A DNA stretch of 64,000 bases from RGIG3002 sp964449325 (GCA_964449325.1 CAYUYJ010000016.1:1-64000); one strand, 5' to 3'. Positions 15,959 through 25,587 are shown, counted from the first letter of the stretch. A program made the numbers and translations. The notes: a model not told the origin generated them from the sequence alone.

Positions 15959-17527
15959 TTATTCTACTTTCGCTCCAAGAGTAACCGATACGGTCTTCTC
16001 TTCGTATCCTCCTGCCGCACCTTGCATCATAGTAACCTCAACCGTATCACCAACGGCATAGTACTCCAGACCTTCTATCAAATCATCCATACCGGAAATC
16101 GTAATACCGTCCAGCTTTGTAATGATGCAGCCCTTAGTAATACCGGCCTGCTCCGCACCGGTACCCCTATAAACCTGCGTTACATAGACGCCCTCCGGCA
16201 TACCATAAACACTTGCCACATCATCTGTCACAGTTACGCCGGTAATACCCAGATATCCCTTGTTTTCTGCCTCAACCTTTGTCTTTGTCTCACGGTTCAT
16301 CAATTCCTCTATAATCGGCTTTGCAGAAGAAATCGGAATGGCATACCCCATACCTTCCACAACGCTTCCGCCAATTTTATTGGAGTTAATACCGATTACC
16401 TCTCCTTTGATGTTCAAAAGAGCACCACCGGAGTTACCCGGATTAATTGCTGCATTCGTCTGGATAAAGGTTCCGCTACTGGAATCAGAAACCGCAATTT
16501 CTCTGTCCAGCGCGCTGATAACACCGGTTGTAACCGACTGCCCGTAGCCCAAAGCATTTCCGATGGCAATGGCAGGTTCCCCCAGTTTTAAGCTGTCGGA
16601 ATCACCCAGCTCGGCAATCGCAATATTTCCTAAAGTTTCTTCTGTCAATTCCTCAAGCGGAATCGCAATCACTGCCAAATCCATACCGGAATCCGTACCT
16701 TTTATCTGCGCCGTAGCAACAGAATCATCCACAAAAGATACCGCCAGTTTTTCTGCCCCCGATACCACATGATAATTCGTTACAATAAGCAGTTCAGAGT
16801 CATTTTTTCCTACAATAATGCCGGAACCGCTGGCATTTTCCTCCTGACTGAAATCCTGTCCGAAATAAGAGAAGCTTTCCGTATATGTGTTGACAATGGA
16901 AACCATTGCAGGCATTGCTTTATTTACTACCTCGCTGACATCGGATGCCACGGTTGTTACCGCTCCGGAACCGGTCGATAACTGCACCTTCTCCACCTGT
17001 TTTTCTGCCTCTGTTTCCGCTTCCGCCACCGCTGCATCTGCAGACGCTGTAAGCTTTGTATCATCACTCAATTTACCGGTTGCCACATCTACCACATAAA
17101 AACTGAGTCCTGCACATACACCAAAGCAGATTCCCAGGCCTGCACAGGCAAGCACCTTCTTAAACCCGCCTTTTTTCTTTTTCGTTGTTCCGGACTGTCC
17201 ATTGGAAGTCTGTCCGTAATTCTGTGTACCGCCTGCTGTATTTTTATAGTTATATCCATTATCTGTTGCCGAGGTAAAATTATTAGGATAACGGCTACTG
17301 TAACTATATGTCCGGTTATTCTGAGCTCCATAAGGCGAACTTCCCGAGTACACACCACCACCTGCACCGGTATTGGCAGTGTTTCCTGTTGTGTTTACAC
17401 TTCCCCCGGCACCATAGCCCTGCGTGTAACCACCGTTTGCAGCAGTTTCTTGATTATTTGGATTGTTTTGACTGTTTGAATAATTTAAGCTGTTTGAATT
17501 GTTTTGATTATTATACTCATCATACAT
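15959..17527 (-). CDS. htrA: HtrA/DegP-like membrane-anchored serine protease with PDZ domain
   Basis: The 522-residue protein has an Asn/Gly/Ser/Tyr-rich low-complexity cytoplasmic segment (about residues 1-115), one membrane helix (about 122-148), a trypsin-like domain with TNYHVV (His), SGMDLAV (Asp) and NPGNSGGAL (Ser), and a C-terminal PDZ domain (about 420-515). HtrA proteases degrade or refold damaged proteins at the outer face of the membrane. The start has GAGG 9 bp upstream. An inverted repeat in the promoter region suggests dedicated control. It is separated from the upstream glmS by 128 bp and ends in its own terminator. Confidence 0.95.
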   Translation of the reverse strand: MYDEYNNQNNSNSLNYSNSQNNPNNQETAANGGYTQGYGAGGSVNTTGNTANTGAGGGVYSGSSPYGAQNNRTYSYSSRYPNNFTSATDNGYNYKNTAGGTQNYGQTSNGQSGTTKKKKGGFKKVLACAGLGICFGVCAGLSFYVVDVATGKLSDDTKLTASADAAVAEAETEAEKQVEKVQLSTGSGAVTTVASDVSEVVNKAMPAMVSIVNTYTESFSYFGQDFSQEENASGSGIIVGKNDSELLIVTNYHVVSGAEKLAVSFVDDSVATAQIKGTDSGMDLAVIAIPLEELTEETLGNIAIAELGDSDSLKLGEPAIAIGNALGYGQSVTTGVISALDREIAVSDSSSGTFIQTNAAINPGNSGGALLNIKGEVIGINSNKIGGSVVEGMGYAIPISSAKPIIEELMNRETKTKVEAENKGYLGITGVTVTDDVASVYGMPEGVYVTQVYRGTGAEQAGITKGCIITKLDGITISGMDDLIEGLEYYAVGDTVEVTMMQGAAGGYEEKTVSVTLGAKVE

Positions 17528-17550
17528 ATTCCTTTACCTCTTTTCTATCC

Positions 17551-17628
17551 TGAACACATGACGGCTAATTCCCGTATGGTTTTCCTTTGCTATGTTTATG
17601 AGCTAAGTATAGCCGTCATTTGTGTTCA
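17551..17628. repeat. Spaced inverted repeat in the glmS-htrA intergenic region
   Basis: TGAACACA plus TGACGGCTA (17551-17567) is repeated in inverse as TAGCCGTCA plus TGTGTTCA (17610-17628), with two extra T bases in the second arm and 42 bp between arms. A TATACT -10-like box (17606-17611, minus strand) overlaps one arm. It could be paired operators for htrA, or a long stem in a glmS-htrA readthrough RNA. Confidence 0.6.
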
Positions 17629-17655
17629 TTTTGTGACAAAAGAGTGAAAGAAATG

Positions 17656-19482
17656 TTATTCTACCGTAACAGACTTCGCCAGATTTCTCGGTTTATCCAC
17701 ATCACAGCCCTTGCCGACCGCAACATAATATCCAAAAAGCTGCAACGGAATGATGGCAAGAGAATTGGCAAAATAGGGATTGGTTTCCGGAATATAAATG
17801 ACATAATCCGCTGCTTTTTCAATTTCTTTATTCCCTTCACAGGTAACAGCCAGCACAAAAGCGCCTCTTGCTTTTACTTCCACCATATTACTGATTGTCT
17901 TCTGATACAACTGGGGCTGTGTGGACACCGCTGCTACCAAAGTTCCCTCTTCAATCAGTGAAATGGTTCCGTGTTTCAGTTCGCCGGCAGCATAAGCCTC
18001 CGAATGAATATAAGAAATTTCTTTCAACTTCAAAGAACCTTCCATGGAAATCGCATAATCAATCCCCCTGCCGATAAAGAACACATCCTTTGCTCCGATA
18101 TATCGGTTTGCAAAACGTTGGATTTTCTCTTTATTGTTCAACAACAGTTCAATCTGATCAGGCAGGCGTTTTAAATCTCCTAGCATCTCCTGAAACTGTG
18201 TTTCCTCTATTTTTTCTCTTACCTTGCCAAATTTCATGGCAAGTAGATACAAGGCTACCAGCTGTGCACTGTATGCCTTAGTGGTGGCAACCGCAATTTC
18301 CGGTCCTGCCCAAGTATACATCACATTGTCAGCTTCTCTCGCAATAGAACTTCCCACTACGTTTACGATGCCGAGTACCTTAAATCCTCTTGCTTTGGAT
18401 TCCCGGAGAGCTGCCAGTGTATCTGCGGTCTCACCGGACTGGCTGATTACAATAACCAGTGCCCCTTCTTCCAAAATCGGATTACGGTAGCGGAATTCCG
18501 ATGCCACATCTACCTCTACCGGAATACGGGTCAAGCCTTCCATTACATATTTTGCCGTTACTCCCGTATGATAAGCAGAACCGCAGGCTACAATATGGAT
18601 TTTCCGAATAGCACGGATTTCATCATCCGTCATATTCAGTTCTTCAATCACAATATCGTTGTTCTTTATCCTCGGAGAAATGGTATCGCTGACCGTTTTA
18701 GGCTGTTCATACATTTCCTTCAACATGAAATGCTCGTAGCCGCCTTTTTCCGCAGCATTGGCATCCCATTCGATAGTAACCGGTGTCTTCTGAATTTCCT
18801 CTTCGTCCACGGTGTAAAAGTGCATATGGTCTTCCCGCAGTCTGACAATTTCCTGATTTTCCACATAAGTAACCGTTCTCGTATATTTCAAAACTGCCGG
18901 AACATCGGAAGCAATAAAACAACCGTCCTCATTCTGTCCTACGATTAACGGACTATCTTTTCGTACCGCAAAAATTTCATCCGGGTGCTCTGCAAACATA
19001 ATCCCCAGTGCATAGGAACCTTCTACTCTGTGAAGCACCTTTGTAATTGCCTCTAACGGATTTCCCTTATAATAATAATCCAACAGATGAGCCAGAACCT
19101 CCGTATCGGTTTCGGAACGGAATTCATAGCCTTTATCCATCATTTTTTTCTTTAACGGAAGGTAATTTTCGATGATTCCGTTGTGTACTACCGCAATCGT
19201 TTCATCCTTATTGAAATGCGGATGGGAATTTTCGTCACTGGGAGCACCATGGGTTGCCCAGCGGGTATGACCGATTCCCAGTCTGCCCGGCATCGTTTCG
19301 CCGCCATGGGTTAAATTTTCCAATACATTCAGCCTTCCTACCGATTTTTTTATATTTATTTTTTCTCCGTCAAAAACTGCCATTCCGGCAGAGTCATATC
19401 CTCTGTACTCCAGTTTTGCAAGACCGTCCAAAATAATCGGTGCCGCCTGCTTTTTTCCTATATATCCAACGATTCCACACAT
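17656..19482 (-). CDS. glmS: Glutamine--fructose-6-phosphate aminotransferase
   Basis: The 608-residue protein is full length: Cys2 of MCGIVGYIG is the glutaminase nucleophile, followed by HTRWATHG and two SIS sugar-isomerase domains with SQSGETADTLAA and the C-terminal KSVTVE. It makes glucosamine-6-phosphate, the first step to UDP-GlcNAc for peptidoglycan and surface glycans. The start has AGGAGGG upstream. Only 15 bp separate it from an upstream glycosyltransferase, so there is no room for a glmS ribozyme immediately upstream; it is likely co-transcribed with that gene. Confidence 0.98.
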   Translation of the reverse strand: MCGIVGYIGKKQAAPIILDGLAKLEYRGYDSAGMAVFDGEKINIKKSVGRLNVLENLTHGGETMPGRLGIGHTRWATHGAPSDENSHPHFNKDETIAVVHNGIIENYLPLKKKMMDKGYEFRSETDTEVLAHLLDYYYKGNPLEAITKVLHRVEGSYALGIMFAEHPDEIFAVRKDSPLIVGQNEDGCFIASDVPAVLKYTRTVTYVENQEIVRLREDHMHFYTVDEEEIQKTPVTIEWDANAAEKGGYEHFMLKEMYEQPKTVSDTISPRIKNNDIVIEELNMTDDEIRAIRKIHIVACGSAYHTGVTAKYVMEGLTRIPVEVDVASEFRYRNPILEEGALVIVISQSGETADTLAALRESKARGFKVLGIVNVVGSSIAREADNVMYTWAGPEIAVATTKAYSAQLVALYLLAMKFGKVREKIEETQFQEMLGDLKRLPDQIELLLNNKEKIQRFANRYIGAKDVFFIGRGIDYAISMEGSLKLKEISYIHSEAYAAGELKHGTISLIEEGTLVAAVSTQPQLYQKTISNMVEVKARGAFVLAVTCEGNKEIEKAADYVIYIPETNPYFANSLAIIPLQLFGYYVAVGKGCDVDKPRNLAKSVTVE

Positions 19483-19497
19483 ATGCCTTTCTCCCTC

Positions 19498-20439
19498 CTA
19501 TATATGTCTGTCATTATCCCAAAATGTCTTATTGGTTGTCAAGCCTTGCACCACTTTTCGGGGAAGCTTTTTATAATTTTTTCCTAACAGATAGCCCAGA
19601 TATTTACACCCGCTTTGCATAAACAGACGGAAAAGATATCTGCTGTTTCCGCTTTTTCGCAAATAAACGGCAGTCTGCTTCACTAATTTTTTCCCTTCCT
19701 GCCCGGAAGAAACTCCCGCAAAGATTTCCGGATGATCCGCCTGGGATACCCCCAAATCGAAATTTCTTTTCAGTTGTTCCTTATTTGTATAATTATGGGA
19801 ATGTATCACCTGTGCCTGTGCCATGTATGCTATTTTGTAGCCTGCCTTAATCGCTTCTGCCGCAAAAATCATATCTTCATTAAAAATAGTATGCCGGACA
19901 AAGCCGCCCAGTTCTTCATAAATACTCTTTTTATACATGGCGCATACATTGGAGCAAAAGAAGGTTTTGATTCCAAGTTTTTCCAAATCCTGCTCGCTTT
20001 TCACCATACTTTGGGCGGGATAATTAAACTCTCTTGTATAGCTTTCAATCACCCCGCTGTCTTTCCCCGGAAGCTGTCTTGCATAGGCTACCGCTACATC
20101 CTTATCCATAAAAGCAAGCAAAAGCTGTTCTATTAATTTATCATCCGCAGGTACCGCATCCTGTGTCATAAAAAGAACATATTCACCGTCTGCTTTTTTC
20201 ATTCCAAGATGTCTGGTTCTCCCATGATCAAATTCTCTCTTGGAAATGTGATATATCTCTACATTTTTGTATTCATCCTGGAAACGGGTACCATACACCA
20301 GTCGTTCAAAGTATTTCTGCTCCGTATTCATAACAATGATGCGCTCCGGCTTCACATTTTGTGTCTGTAACCGTTCCAGCAGCATTAAAAATTTCTTATC
20401 CGGCTTATAGGTCGGAATTACTACGTCTATTCTTGCCAT
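19498..20439 (-). CDS. GT2 glycosyltransferase, rhamnosyltransferase-like
   Basis: The 313-residue GT-A fold enzyme starts with DVVIPTYKPDKKFL and has an acidic metal/nucleotide motif near TQDAVPADD. The later segment EDMIFAAEAIKAGYKIAY resembles RfbF/WbbL-type rhamnosyltransferases. It has no membrane segment and would act on the inner face of the membrane on lipid-linked glycan. It lies 62 bp after the LCP gene, past a terminator-like hairpin, and 15 bp before glmS. Donor sugar is inferred only from family resemblance. Confidence 0.85.
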   Translation of the reverse strand: MARIDVVIPTYKPDKKFLMLLERLQTQNVKPERIIVMNTEQKYFERLVYGTRFQDEYKNVEIYHISKREFDHGRTRHLGMKKADGEYVLFMTQDAVPADDKLIEQLLLAFMDKDVAVAYARQLPGKDSGVIESYTREFNYPAQSMVKSEQDLEKLGIKTFFCSNVCAMYKKSIYEELGGFVRHTIFNEDMIFAAEAIKAGYKIAYMAQAQVIHSHNYTNKEQLKRNFDLGVSQADHPEIFAGVSSGQEGKKLVKQTAVYLRKSGNSRYLFRLFMQSGCKYLGYLLGKNYKKLPRKVVQGLTTNKTFWDNDRHI

Positions 20440-20458
20440 GTCATATCACCCGATTCAA

Positions 20459-20488
20459 ACAAAGGGACCTTATATCAGGCCCCTTTGT
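20459..20488 (-). terminator. Terminator-like hairpin after the LCP gene
   Basis: An 11-bp stem (ACAAAGGG-CC type, one G-T pair) with an 8-base loop ends in TTTGTTTG on the minus strand. The short U-tract suggests partial termination, letting some transcription reach the glycosyltransferase and glmS. Confidence 0.65.
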
Positions 20489-20501
20489 CTATTGTTGCAT
20501 T

Positions 20502-21647
20502 CTATTTTAAATAAGATGCCGTATCACTATTAATCTTATCGCTGTATGTCTGTAATTCTGAAGATACTTCATAATCCGTATCATTAAACAGGAATTCATG
20601 CAGCCATTTTACGTTATCTGACAAGGATACCGGCACAACGCAGCTTCCCGAAGAACCGATAGAACCGGTTGCACGCAAATCCTCTCTCGGGAATCCTTCA
20701 TCCGCTACGATGGAATAATTGGTAATGCCGCCAAGCAGTTCGATGATTTCCTGCAAATCAAGGGATGTATACACTTCCTTGGATACATCGGTTGCAATCG
20801 TTGTCAGCGTTCCGATATCTGCTTTTTTCGCTTTTTCTGCAACTGCCTGTAAAACCTCTCTCTGACGTTCCGCACGCTTAAAGTCATTTCCTGCTGTATA
20901 ACGGATACGGCAATATGCGGTTGCCTGCAGACCGTCCAAAAGCTGATAACCGGTTTCCTTTACTTCGGTATAAGGAATTTTCATATCCTCAGCCATACAA
21001 TATTGATAATTGTTAATATGCTCTAACTCTGCTTCGTCTACGTCAATATAAACACCGCCCAAAGCATCAATGGTATCTTTAAGTCCCGCAAAACCAACCG
21101 TTACGAAATCCGTAATGTTCAAGTCAAGGTTCATATTCAGCATGTTAATTGCCATTTCCGCACCGCCCTTGGCATAAGCGGAATTACATTTTGTATAAGT
21201 ATCATTACTTAAGTTTAAGTAAGTATCACGATATACGGACACCAGTTTTACTTCTCCTGTATCCATATTGACAGAAGCAATCATGATTGTATCACTTCTT
21301 GTTTTCTTTGCGAGCTCATTCTGTGAGGTTCCGCCGGTAGTTGTATCTACACCGAATAACGCAATATTACGATACCCCTTCAGGGTTTCATTATCTTTTA
21401 CGGTTTCATTCATGTTCATAATCAGGTCTTCTTCTTTAATATTGACCCTGCCTACATTTTCTCCCTGCAGAACACCCCATAAAACTACCAGCGCTACAAG
21501 CAGTACGATAATTTCTGCCGCAAAGATGAAAATCTTTGTACGTTTTTTCTTGGCACGCTGCTTCGCACTCACTCTCGGATTACCGTTTCCGTTTCTATTT
21601 GCCCCGTTCCTGCCGGTGCTCTTCTTTCCTCTTGTTTCTGTTGCCAT
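20502..21647 (-). CDS. LytR-CpsA-Psr (LCP) family wall-polymer ligase
   Basis: The 381-residue protein has a basic cytoplasmic N-terminus, one membrane helix (about 37-60) and an extracellular LCP domain with the conserved acidic/arginine set in VSVYRDTYL, TDFVTVGFAGLKDTIDALGG and CRIRYTAGNDFKRAERQREV. LCP enzymes transfer glycopolymers from undecaprenyl phosphate to peptidoglycan. The start has AAGGAG upstream. It follows the initiating sugar transferase by 27 bp, which supports attachment of the polymer made here to the wall. Confidence 0.93.
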   Translation of the reverse strand: MATETRGKKSTGRNGANRNGNGNPRVSAKQRAKKKRTKIFIFAAEIIVLLVALVVLWGVLQGENVGRVNIKEEDLIMNMNETVKDNETLKGYRNIALFGVDTTTGGTSQNELAKKTRSDTIMIASVNMDTGEVKLVSVYRDTYLNLSNDTYTKCNSAYAKGGAEMAINMLNMNLDLNITDFVTVGFAGLKDTIDALGGVYIDVDEAELEHINNYQYCMAEDMKIPYTEVKETGYQLLDGLQATAYCRIRYTAGNDFKRAERQREVLQAVAEKAKKADIGTLTTIATDVSKEVYTSLDLQEIIELLGGITNYSIVADEGFPREDLRATGSIGSSGSCVVPVSLSDNVKWLHEFLFNDTDYEVSSELQTYSDKINSDTASYLK

Positions 21648-21674
21648 TTCACTTCTCCTTATCTTACACGCAGA

Positions 21675-23090
21675 TTAATACGCATTTTTATTTATAAATC
21701 CTTTAAAGATTGTTAAGAACATAATTTTTATGTCCAGCGACATTGTCCAATTTTCAATATAATATATATCATATTCAATGCGCTTACGGATAGAAGTGTC
21801 TCCTCTGTATCCGTTTACCTGTGCCCATCCGGTCAGTCCCGGACGCACCTGATGTTTCACCATATACCTTGGAATTTCTTCTTTAAACCGTTCTACAAAA
21901 AGCGGTCTTTCGGGCCTTGGCCCTACAAGGCTCATATTTCCTATCAAAATATTAAACAATTGTGGCAGTTCATCCAGACTGGTTCTTCGTAAGAATTTCC
22001 CCACCTTGGTAACACGGGGATCATCCTTTACCGTCCATGCTTTTTCTTCTTCCGATGGTGCCTGCTGCATCATGGTACGGAATTTGTACATTTGAAAGGT
22101 CTTATTATGAAGTCCCACTCTCTCCTGCTTGAAAATAACCGGCCCCGGACCGGAACATTTAATCAATACCGCTGACACAATCATAATCGGCGAAAATACA
22201 ATAATTCCGATTAAGGAACAGACGATATCCGTCAGACGCTTTACCATAATATTTATCGTATTCGTAAGCGGTACATATCGGATATTAATAACCGGCAGTC
22301 CGTTCAAATCTTCCGTATAAGGTCTGCTTGGTATCAGACTGTTGTAATCGGGAATAAACTTTGTATGCACACCGGATTTCTCACACATTGCCACCAGTTC
22401 TTCCAGACGGTCATAATCCGCAAGTGCCAAGGTAATCGCAATTTCGTCCAGCTTATTTTCCGGAAGAATCACTTCCAGATTATCAATCCTGCCAAGCACC
22501 TTTACTCCCTTATACAGAGTACCCGCCGGCACTTTATCATCCAGTACGCCACAGATATGATACCCCCACTGCGGATTACTGACAATACGATTGATATATT
22601 CCTCTGCAGCTCTGGAATAGCCCACAAGCAAAATATGCTTAACATTATACCCTTTTTTACGGAACAAACGCAATAGTTTTCTGATAAACAGTCTCGCAAA
22701 AATCGTGAGAAAAGTATTTATCACATAAAACATAATAATCATGGAACGGGAAAAATCTTTTTCCTTTAACATATACAGCGTTCCGATAAAGCAGATAAAT
22801 CCAACCGTATTCGCTTTTAAAATGTTGACAACTTCAAATTGTCTGCCGGTAGCACGCTTCGGCTTGTACATATTAAAAGCATAGTACAATATCAGATAGC
22901 CCGGCACAAGCAGCCACAGCGCCTGAAAATAGCGGTCCATTTCCAAAAAACCGGCTCCGGGTTCTAACAGAAACTGCGAAAAAACACTCGCAAACTGTAC
23001 ATACCACGCAAGCATATAGGAGCACGCAACAATGACGGCATCTATCAATACATGTATTCTATTAAAAATTTTCTGATTATCCTTAATCAT
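21675..23090 (-). CDS. Polyprenyl glycosylphosphotransferase (WcaJ/WbaP-like initiating enzyme)
   Basis: The 471-residue protein has four or more N-terminal membrane helices (about 1-125), a CoA-binding-like Rossmann region (about 145-260) and a C-terminal bacterial sugar transferase domain. The last has KFRTMM, DELPQLFNIL, GPRPERP and RPGLTGWAQVNG. It transfers a sugar phosphate (often Glc-1-P or Gal-1-P) from a UDP-sugar to undecaprenyl phosphate, starting the glycan chain. GGAGAAG precedes the start. Its own promoter lies at 23114-23142; LCP follows in the same operon. Confidence 0.95.
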   Translation of the reverse strand: MIKDNQKIFNRIHVLIDAVIVACSYMLAWYVQFASVFSQFLLEPGAGFLEMDRYFQALWLLVPGYLILYYAFNMYKPKRATGRQFEVVNILKANTVGFICFIGTLYMLKEKDFSRSMIIMFYVINTFLTIFARLFIRKLLRLFRKKGYNVKHILLVGYSRAAEEYINRIVSNPQWGYHICGVLDDKVPAGTLYKGVKVLGRIDNLEVILPENKLDEIAITLALADYDRLEELVAMCEKSGVHTKFIPDYNSLIPSRPYTEDLNGLPVINIRYVPLTNTINIMVKRLTDIVCSLIGIIVFSPIMIVSAVLIKCSGPGPVIFKQERVGLHNKTFQMYKFRTMMQQAPSEEEKAWTVKDDPRVTKVGKFLRRTSLDELPQLFNILIGNMSLVGPRPERPLFVERFKEEIPRYMVKHQVRPGLTGWAQVNGYRGDTSIRKRIEYDIYYIENWTMSLDIKIMFLTIFKGFINKNAY

Positions 23091-23113
23091 TTCGCTTCTC
23101 CATATCCGAGGAT

Positions 23114-23142
23114 ATTCTACAATACTCTGCTAAAAAGTACAA
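23114..23142 (-). promoter_or_regulatory. Promoter of sugar transferase-LCP operon
   Basis: On the minus strand, TTGTAC (23137-23142) and TAGAAT (23114-23119) are separated by 17 bp, about 25 bp before the start codon. Confidence 0.6.
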
Positions 23143-23161
23143 CTTAATTTTCTCTTAAGTC

Positions 23162-24139
23162 TTACTTACCGCTTACAAACCGTCTGAAAATATTCACCCA
23201 GAGTTCCCATTGAATAAGAAAATAATTTTTTAAATGTGCCCCTTTAAATTTAACCTTCTTTTCACATCCTTTCGCCGAACAGCTTAAGGCTACCCCCTGA
23301 AAAAGTCCTTTTACATAAATTCCGCCATAGCCCTTTTTCGCAAAGAACAACGTTTTTATCATAAATCCTGCCATCAGAAGCGGCAGATTGATGATGCGCT
23401 GCAAAAGCGGCATGTTCTTTCTTACTATATAGACACTGTTGCGTGACGAAAAGTTTACTTTAAATTCATTATATTTTGAACCGCTTGTAGCACTGCCCGC
23501 ATGATACACCACAGCCTCCGGTTCATACATATTAAAATAGCCGTAAATACGGGCTCTGTAGCCGATATCAATATCTTCCAGATAGGCAAAATGATTTTCA
23601 TCAAAGAGTCCGATTTCCTCAAAAATTTTTCTGCGGTAAATTGCTGCGCCTCCGCAGGCAGCAAAAATTTTTTTCGGGCGGGAGTAAGCAGGAGAATCCT
23701 GTTTTCCTTTTCCTTCTGCAAATGCCCAACCAAGAGCGCAGTAGTAGTCCCCTGCATCATCCACAATCTCCGGATTCTGCATGGAAACCAGCTTGGCAGA
23801 AACCGAAAAAAGCTTCTCTGACTGTCCGATTCGATCTTCCAGCCGCTTTATAAAATATTCGTCTGCCCTTGTATCGTTGTTTAGGAGAATCACATATTCC
23901 GTTTCCGCTGCCCGGATTCCGGCATTCACCGCTTTACAAAAGCCGGTATTTTCATGAAATTGTATCACCTTCACTGCCTTATAATGTTCCTCTAAAAAGG
24001 ACACGCTTCCATCGGAAGAACCATTGTCTACAACAATAATCTCCGCTGCAGTATCCTTTTGAATCAAAAGAGAATCCAGACAATCCTTCAAGTATGCTTT
24101 TCCATTCCAGTTTGGAATAACAACTGTTGTTCTTTTCAT
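23162..24139 (-). CDS. GT2 glycosyltransferase (WbbL/RfbF-like)
   Basis: The 325-residue enzyme starts with VVIPNWNGKAYLKDCL, has the catalytic acidic motif in LLNNDTRAD and the later EDIDIGYRARIYGY segment typical of rhamnosyltransferase-like GT2 proteins. It likely adds one sugar to the lipid-linked chain in the cytoplasm. Its ATG overlaps the stop of the preceding GT2 gene by 4 bp (ATGA), so the two are translationally coupled. The sugar donor is not determined by sequence; dTDP-rhamnose or a related dTDP-sugar is plausible from the rml genes. Confidence 0.9.
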   Translation of the reverse strand: MKRTTVVIPNWNGKAYLKDCLDSLLIQKDTAAEIIVVDNGSSDGSVSFLEEHYKAVKVIQFHENTGFCKAVNAGIRAAETEYVILLNNDTRADEYFIKRLEDRIGQSEKLFSVSAKLVSMQNPEIVDDAGDYYCALGWAFAEGKGKQDSPAYSRPKKIFAACGGAAIYRRKIFEEIGLFDENHFAYLEDIDIGYRARIYGYFNMYEPEAVVYHAGSATSGSKYNEFKVNFSSRNSVYIVRKNMPLLQRIINLPLLMAGFMIKTLFFAKKGYGGIYVKGLFQGVALSCSAKGCEKKVKFKGAHLKNYFLIQWELWVNIFRRFVSGK

Positions 24140-25536
24140 ATTTCCTCTTTTCCGTATCCGGTCTGCTTTTCTGTGATTTTATATACAAGCTTCGGAGAAT
24201 AGACAAGCCGATAGCCCCGAATCTTTACAGCCCGACAGAACGCTTCACTTAAGCTTTCCCATTCTGCTTTGCTTTTTTTATATTTTTCCCTGAAAAACAG
24301 ATTGTCTTTCGGGTTTTCTTCATATTTCATACCGGTAATTTCTTCAAACAGTCCATACAACTTCGGATGAACACGAATACACCGCAAATCCAGAACTTCT
24401 GCGGTCTGCCTTAAGCCCGCTCTGTGCATGTAGCCTTCAAAATATACTTTTAAACCCACAAAGCAAACTCTGCCCTCCTGCCGCATACCGCCGATTACTT
24501 TATTCTTCCTGTCAATGATTCTGCCGCCAATTGCTCCAACCGCGCCAATATTTTCAAAGACATTTGACAATTTCAAGTCATAAAAGCCCAAATGACAAGT
24601 ATGAACCGCTTCTGCATGCCATCCCATACAGTCCAGAAAGTTCTGCACCGCTTTTCTTCCCGCCTCGTATGCATATTCTTTACTTTTCGGGTTTGCGGCA
24701 GTAGACGCCTCATGACAGCGCCAGTGGTACAAGATTGCAGGAATATGGCATAGCCTCTCCTGCACCGTTTTTTCGTACCCCTCTTCCTTTAAGGCTTTTG
24801 CTATAAGTCTCAAAACAAAATCGTAATCCTGTGCACCGTCATATTCCTTCCGGAAACACAGTTTTTTCATAACATCTGTTTTTATTACCATAAAATGACA
24901 GATATAATTATTTGACAACAGCAAATCCAAATTAAATCCGGTCTTAAAGTGCGGTGTAAAAAAATTCCTGCCGCTGCTGTCACATTTATCTTCATCGGAA
25001 TAGAGCATCCAATACTCTTTCCCCGTTTTTTTCCCTGTTTCAATGGCTTTTGCCATTTCAAACAACGCATCCGCCGTTAATACGTCATCATGATCCAAAA
25101 GCCCGATATAATCACCGGTTACCGCTTCCAATGCTGCATTGGTGTTCTCGGAAATTCCGGCGTTTTTCTCTAATCTTTTATAAACAATCCGCTCATCCGC
25201 ATAAGTTTTCACAATCTGTTCTACATTCCTTGTGCTGCCTGCATCCGCTATCACAAGTTCAAAATCCGTATAAGTCTGGTTTAACACAGAGTCGATTAAT
25301 TCCCGAAGATAAACTTCCTTTGTCTCATATGCCGGAACGACAATACTAAACTTACAAGGATAGGTAAATTCCGTTTTTCTCTGTTTCTTCAAAGCGGCTT
25401 CCGTTAAGTTTACATAATCATATTTTTCTTTTGGTGCCAGACAACGTTCCTCCACCTCTTTTATGGTATTTACTATACCGTTTCTCTTTAAATAGTATAT
25501 GGTTTTTTTGATGTTTTCTATCTTCAAAAAACGCAC
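24136..25536 (-). CDS. GT2 glycosyltransferase, GTG start
   Basis: The 466-residue protein has a short helical N-terminus, a GT2 domain from about residue 58 (FSIVVPAYETKEVYL, GLLDHDDVL acidic motif) and a C-terminal region of about 150 residues of the kind seen in multi-domain clostridial GT2 proteins. The start codon is GTG with AGGAG 10 bp upstream; no ATG fits. The DHDD motif resembles that of the first GT2 domain of the protein at 27465-29438, indicating paralogy. It is followed with a 4-bp overlap by another GT2 gene. Confidence 0.88.
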   Translation of the reverse strand: MRFLKIENIKKTIYYLKRNGIVNTIKEVEERCLAPKEKYDYVNLTEAALKKQRKTEFTYPCKFSIVVPAYETKEVYLRELIDSVLNQTYTDFELVIADAGSTRNVEQIVKTYADERIVYKRLEKNAGISENTNAALEAVTGDYIGLLDHDDVLTADALFEMAKAIETGKKTGKEYWMLYSDEDKCDSSGRNFFTPHFKTGFNLDLLLSNNYICHFMVIKTDVMKKLCFRKEYDGAQDYDFVLRLIAKALKEEGYEKTVQERLCHIPAILYHWRCHEASTAANPKSKEYAYEAGRKAVQNFLDCMGWHAEAVHTCHLGFYDLKLSNVFENIGAVGAIGGRIIDRKNKVIGGMRQEGRVCFVGLKVYFEGYMHRAGLRQTAEVLDLRCIRVHPKLYGLFEEITGMKYEENPKDNLFFREKYKKSKAEWESLSEAFCRAVKIRGYRLVYSPKLVYKITEKQTGYGKEEI

Positions 25537-25559
25537 CGCTTCTTTCTCCTGTCACATCA

Positions 25560-25587
25560 AAAGGCTGTCGCACAGGCGGCAGCCTTT
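25560..25587 (-). terminator. Terminator of phosphoglucomutase gene
   Basis: An 11-bp stem (AAAGGCTG arm, one G-T pair) with a 6-base loop is followed by TTTT on the minus strand, 25 bp past the mutase stop. It overlaps the leader of the next glycosyltransferase gene, which has no clear promoter of its own. Confidence 0.75.

Noticed and set aside
19483..19497. glmS ribozyme
   Set aside because: Only 15 bp lie between glmS and the preceding gene; no ribozyme can fit there.
23146..23161. Terminator between GT2 and sugar transferase genes
   Set aside because: Only a 6-bp AT-rich stem is present, with no useful U-tract.
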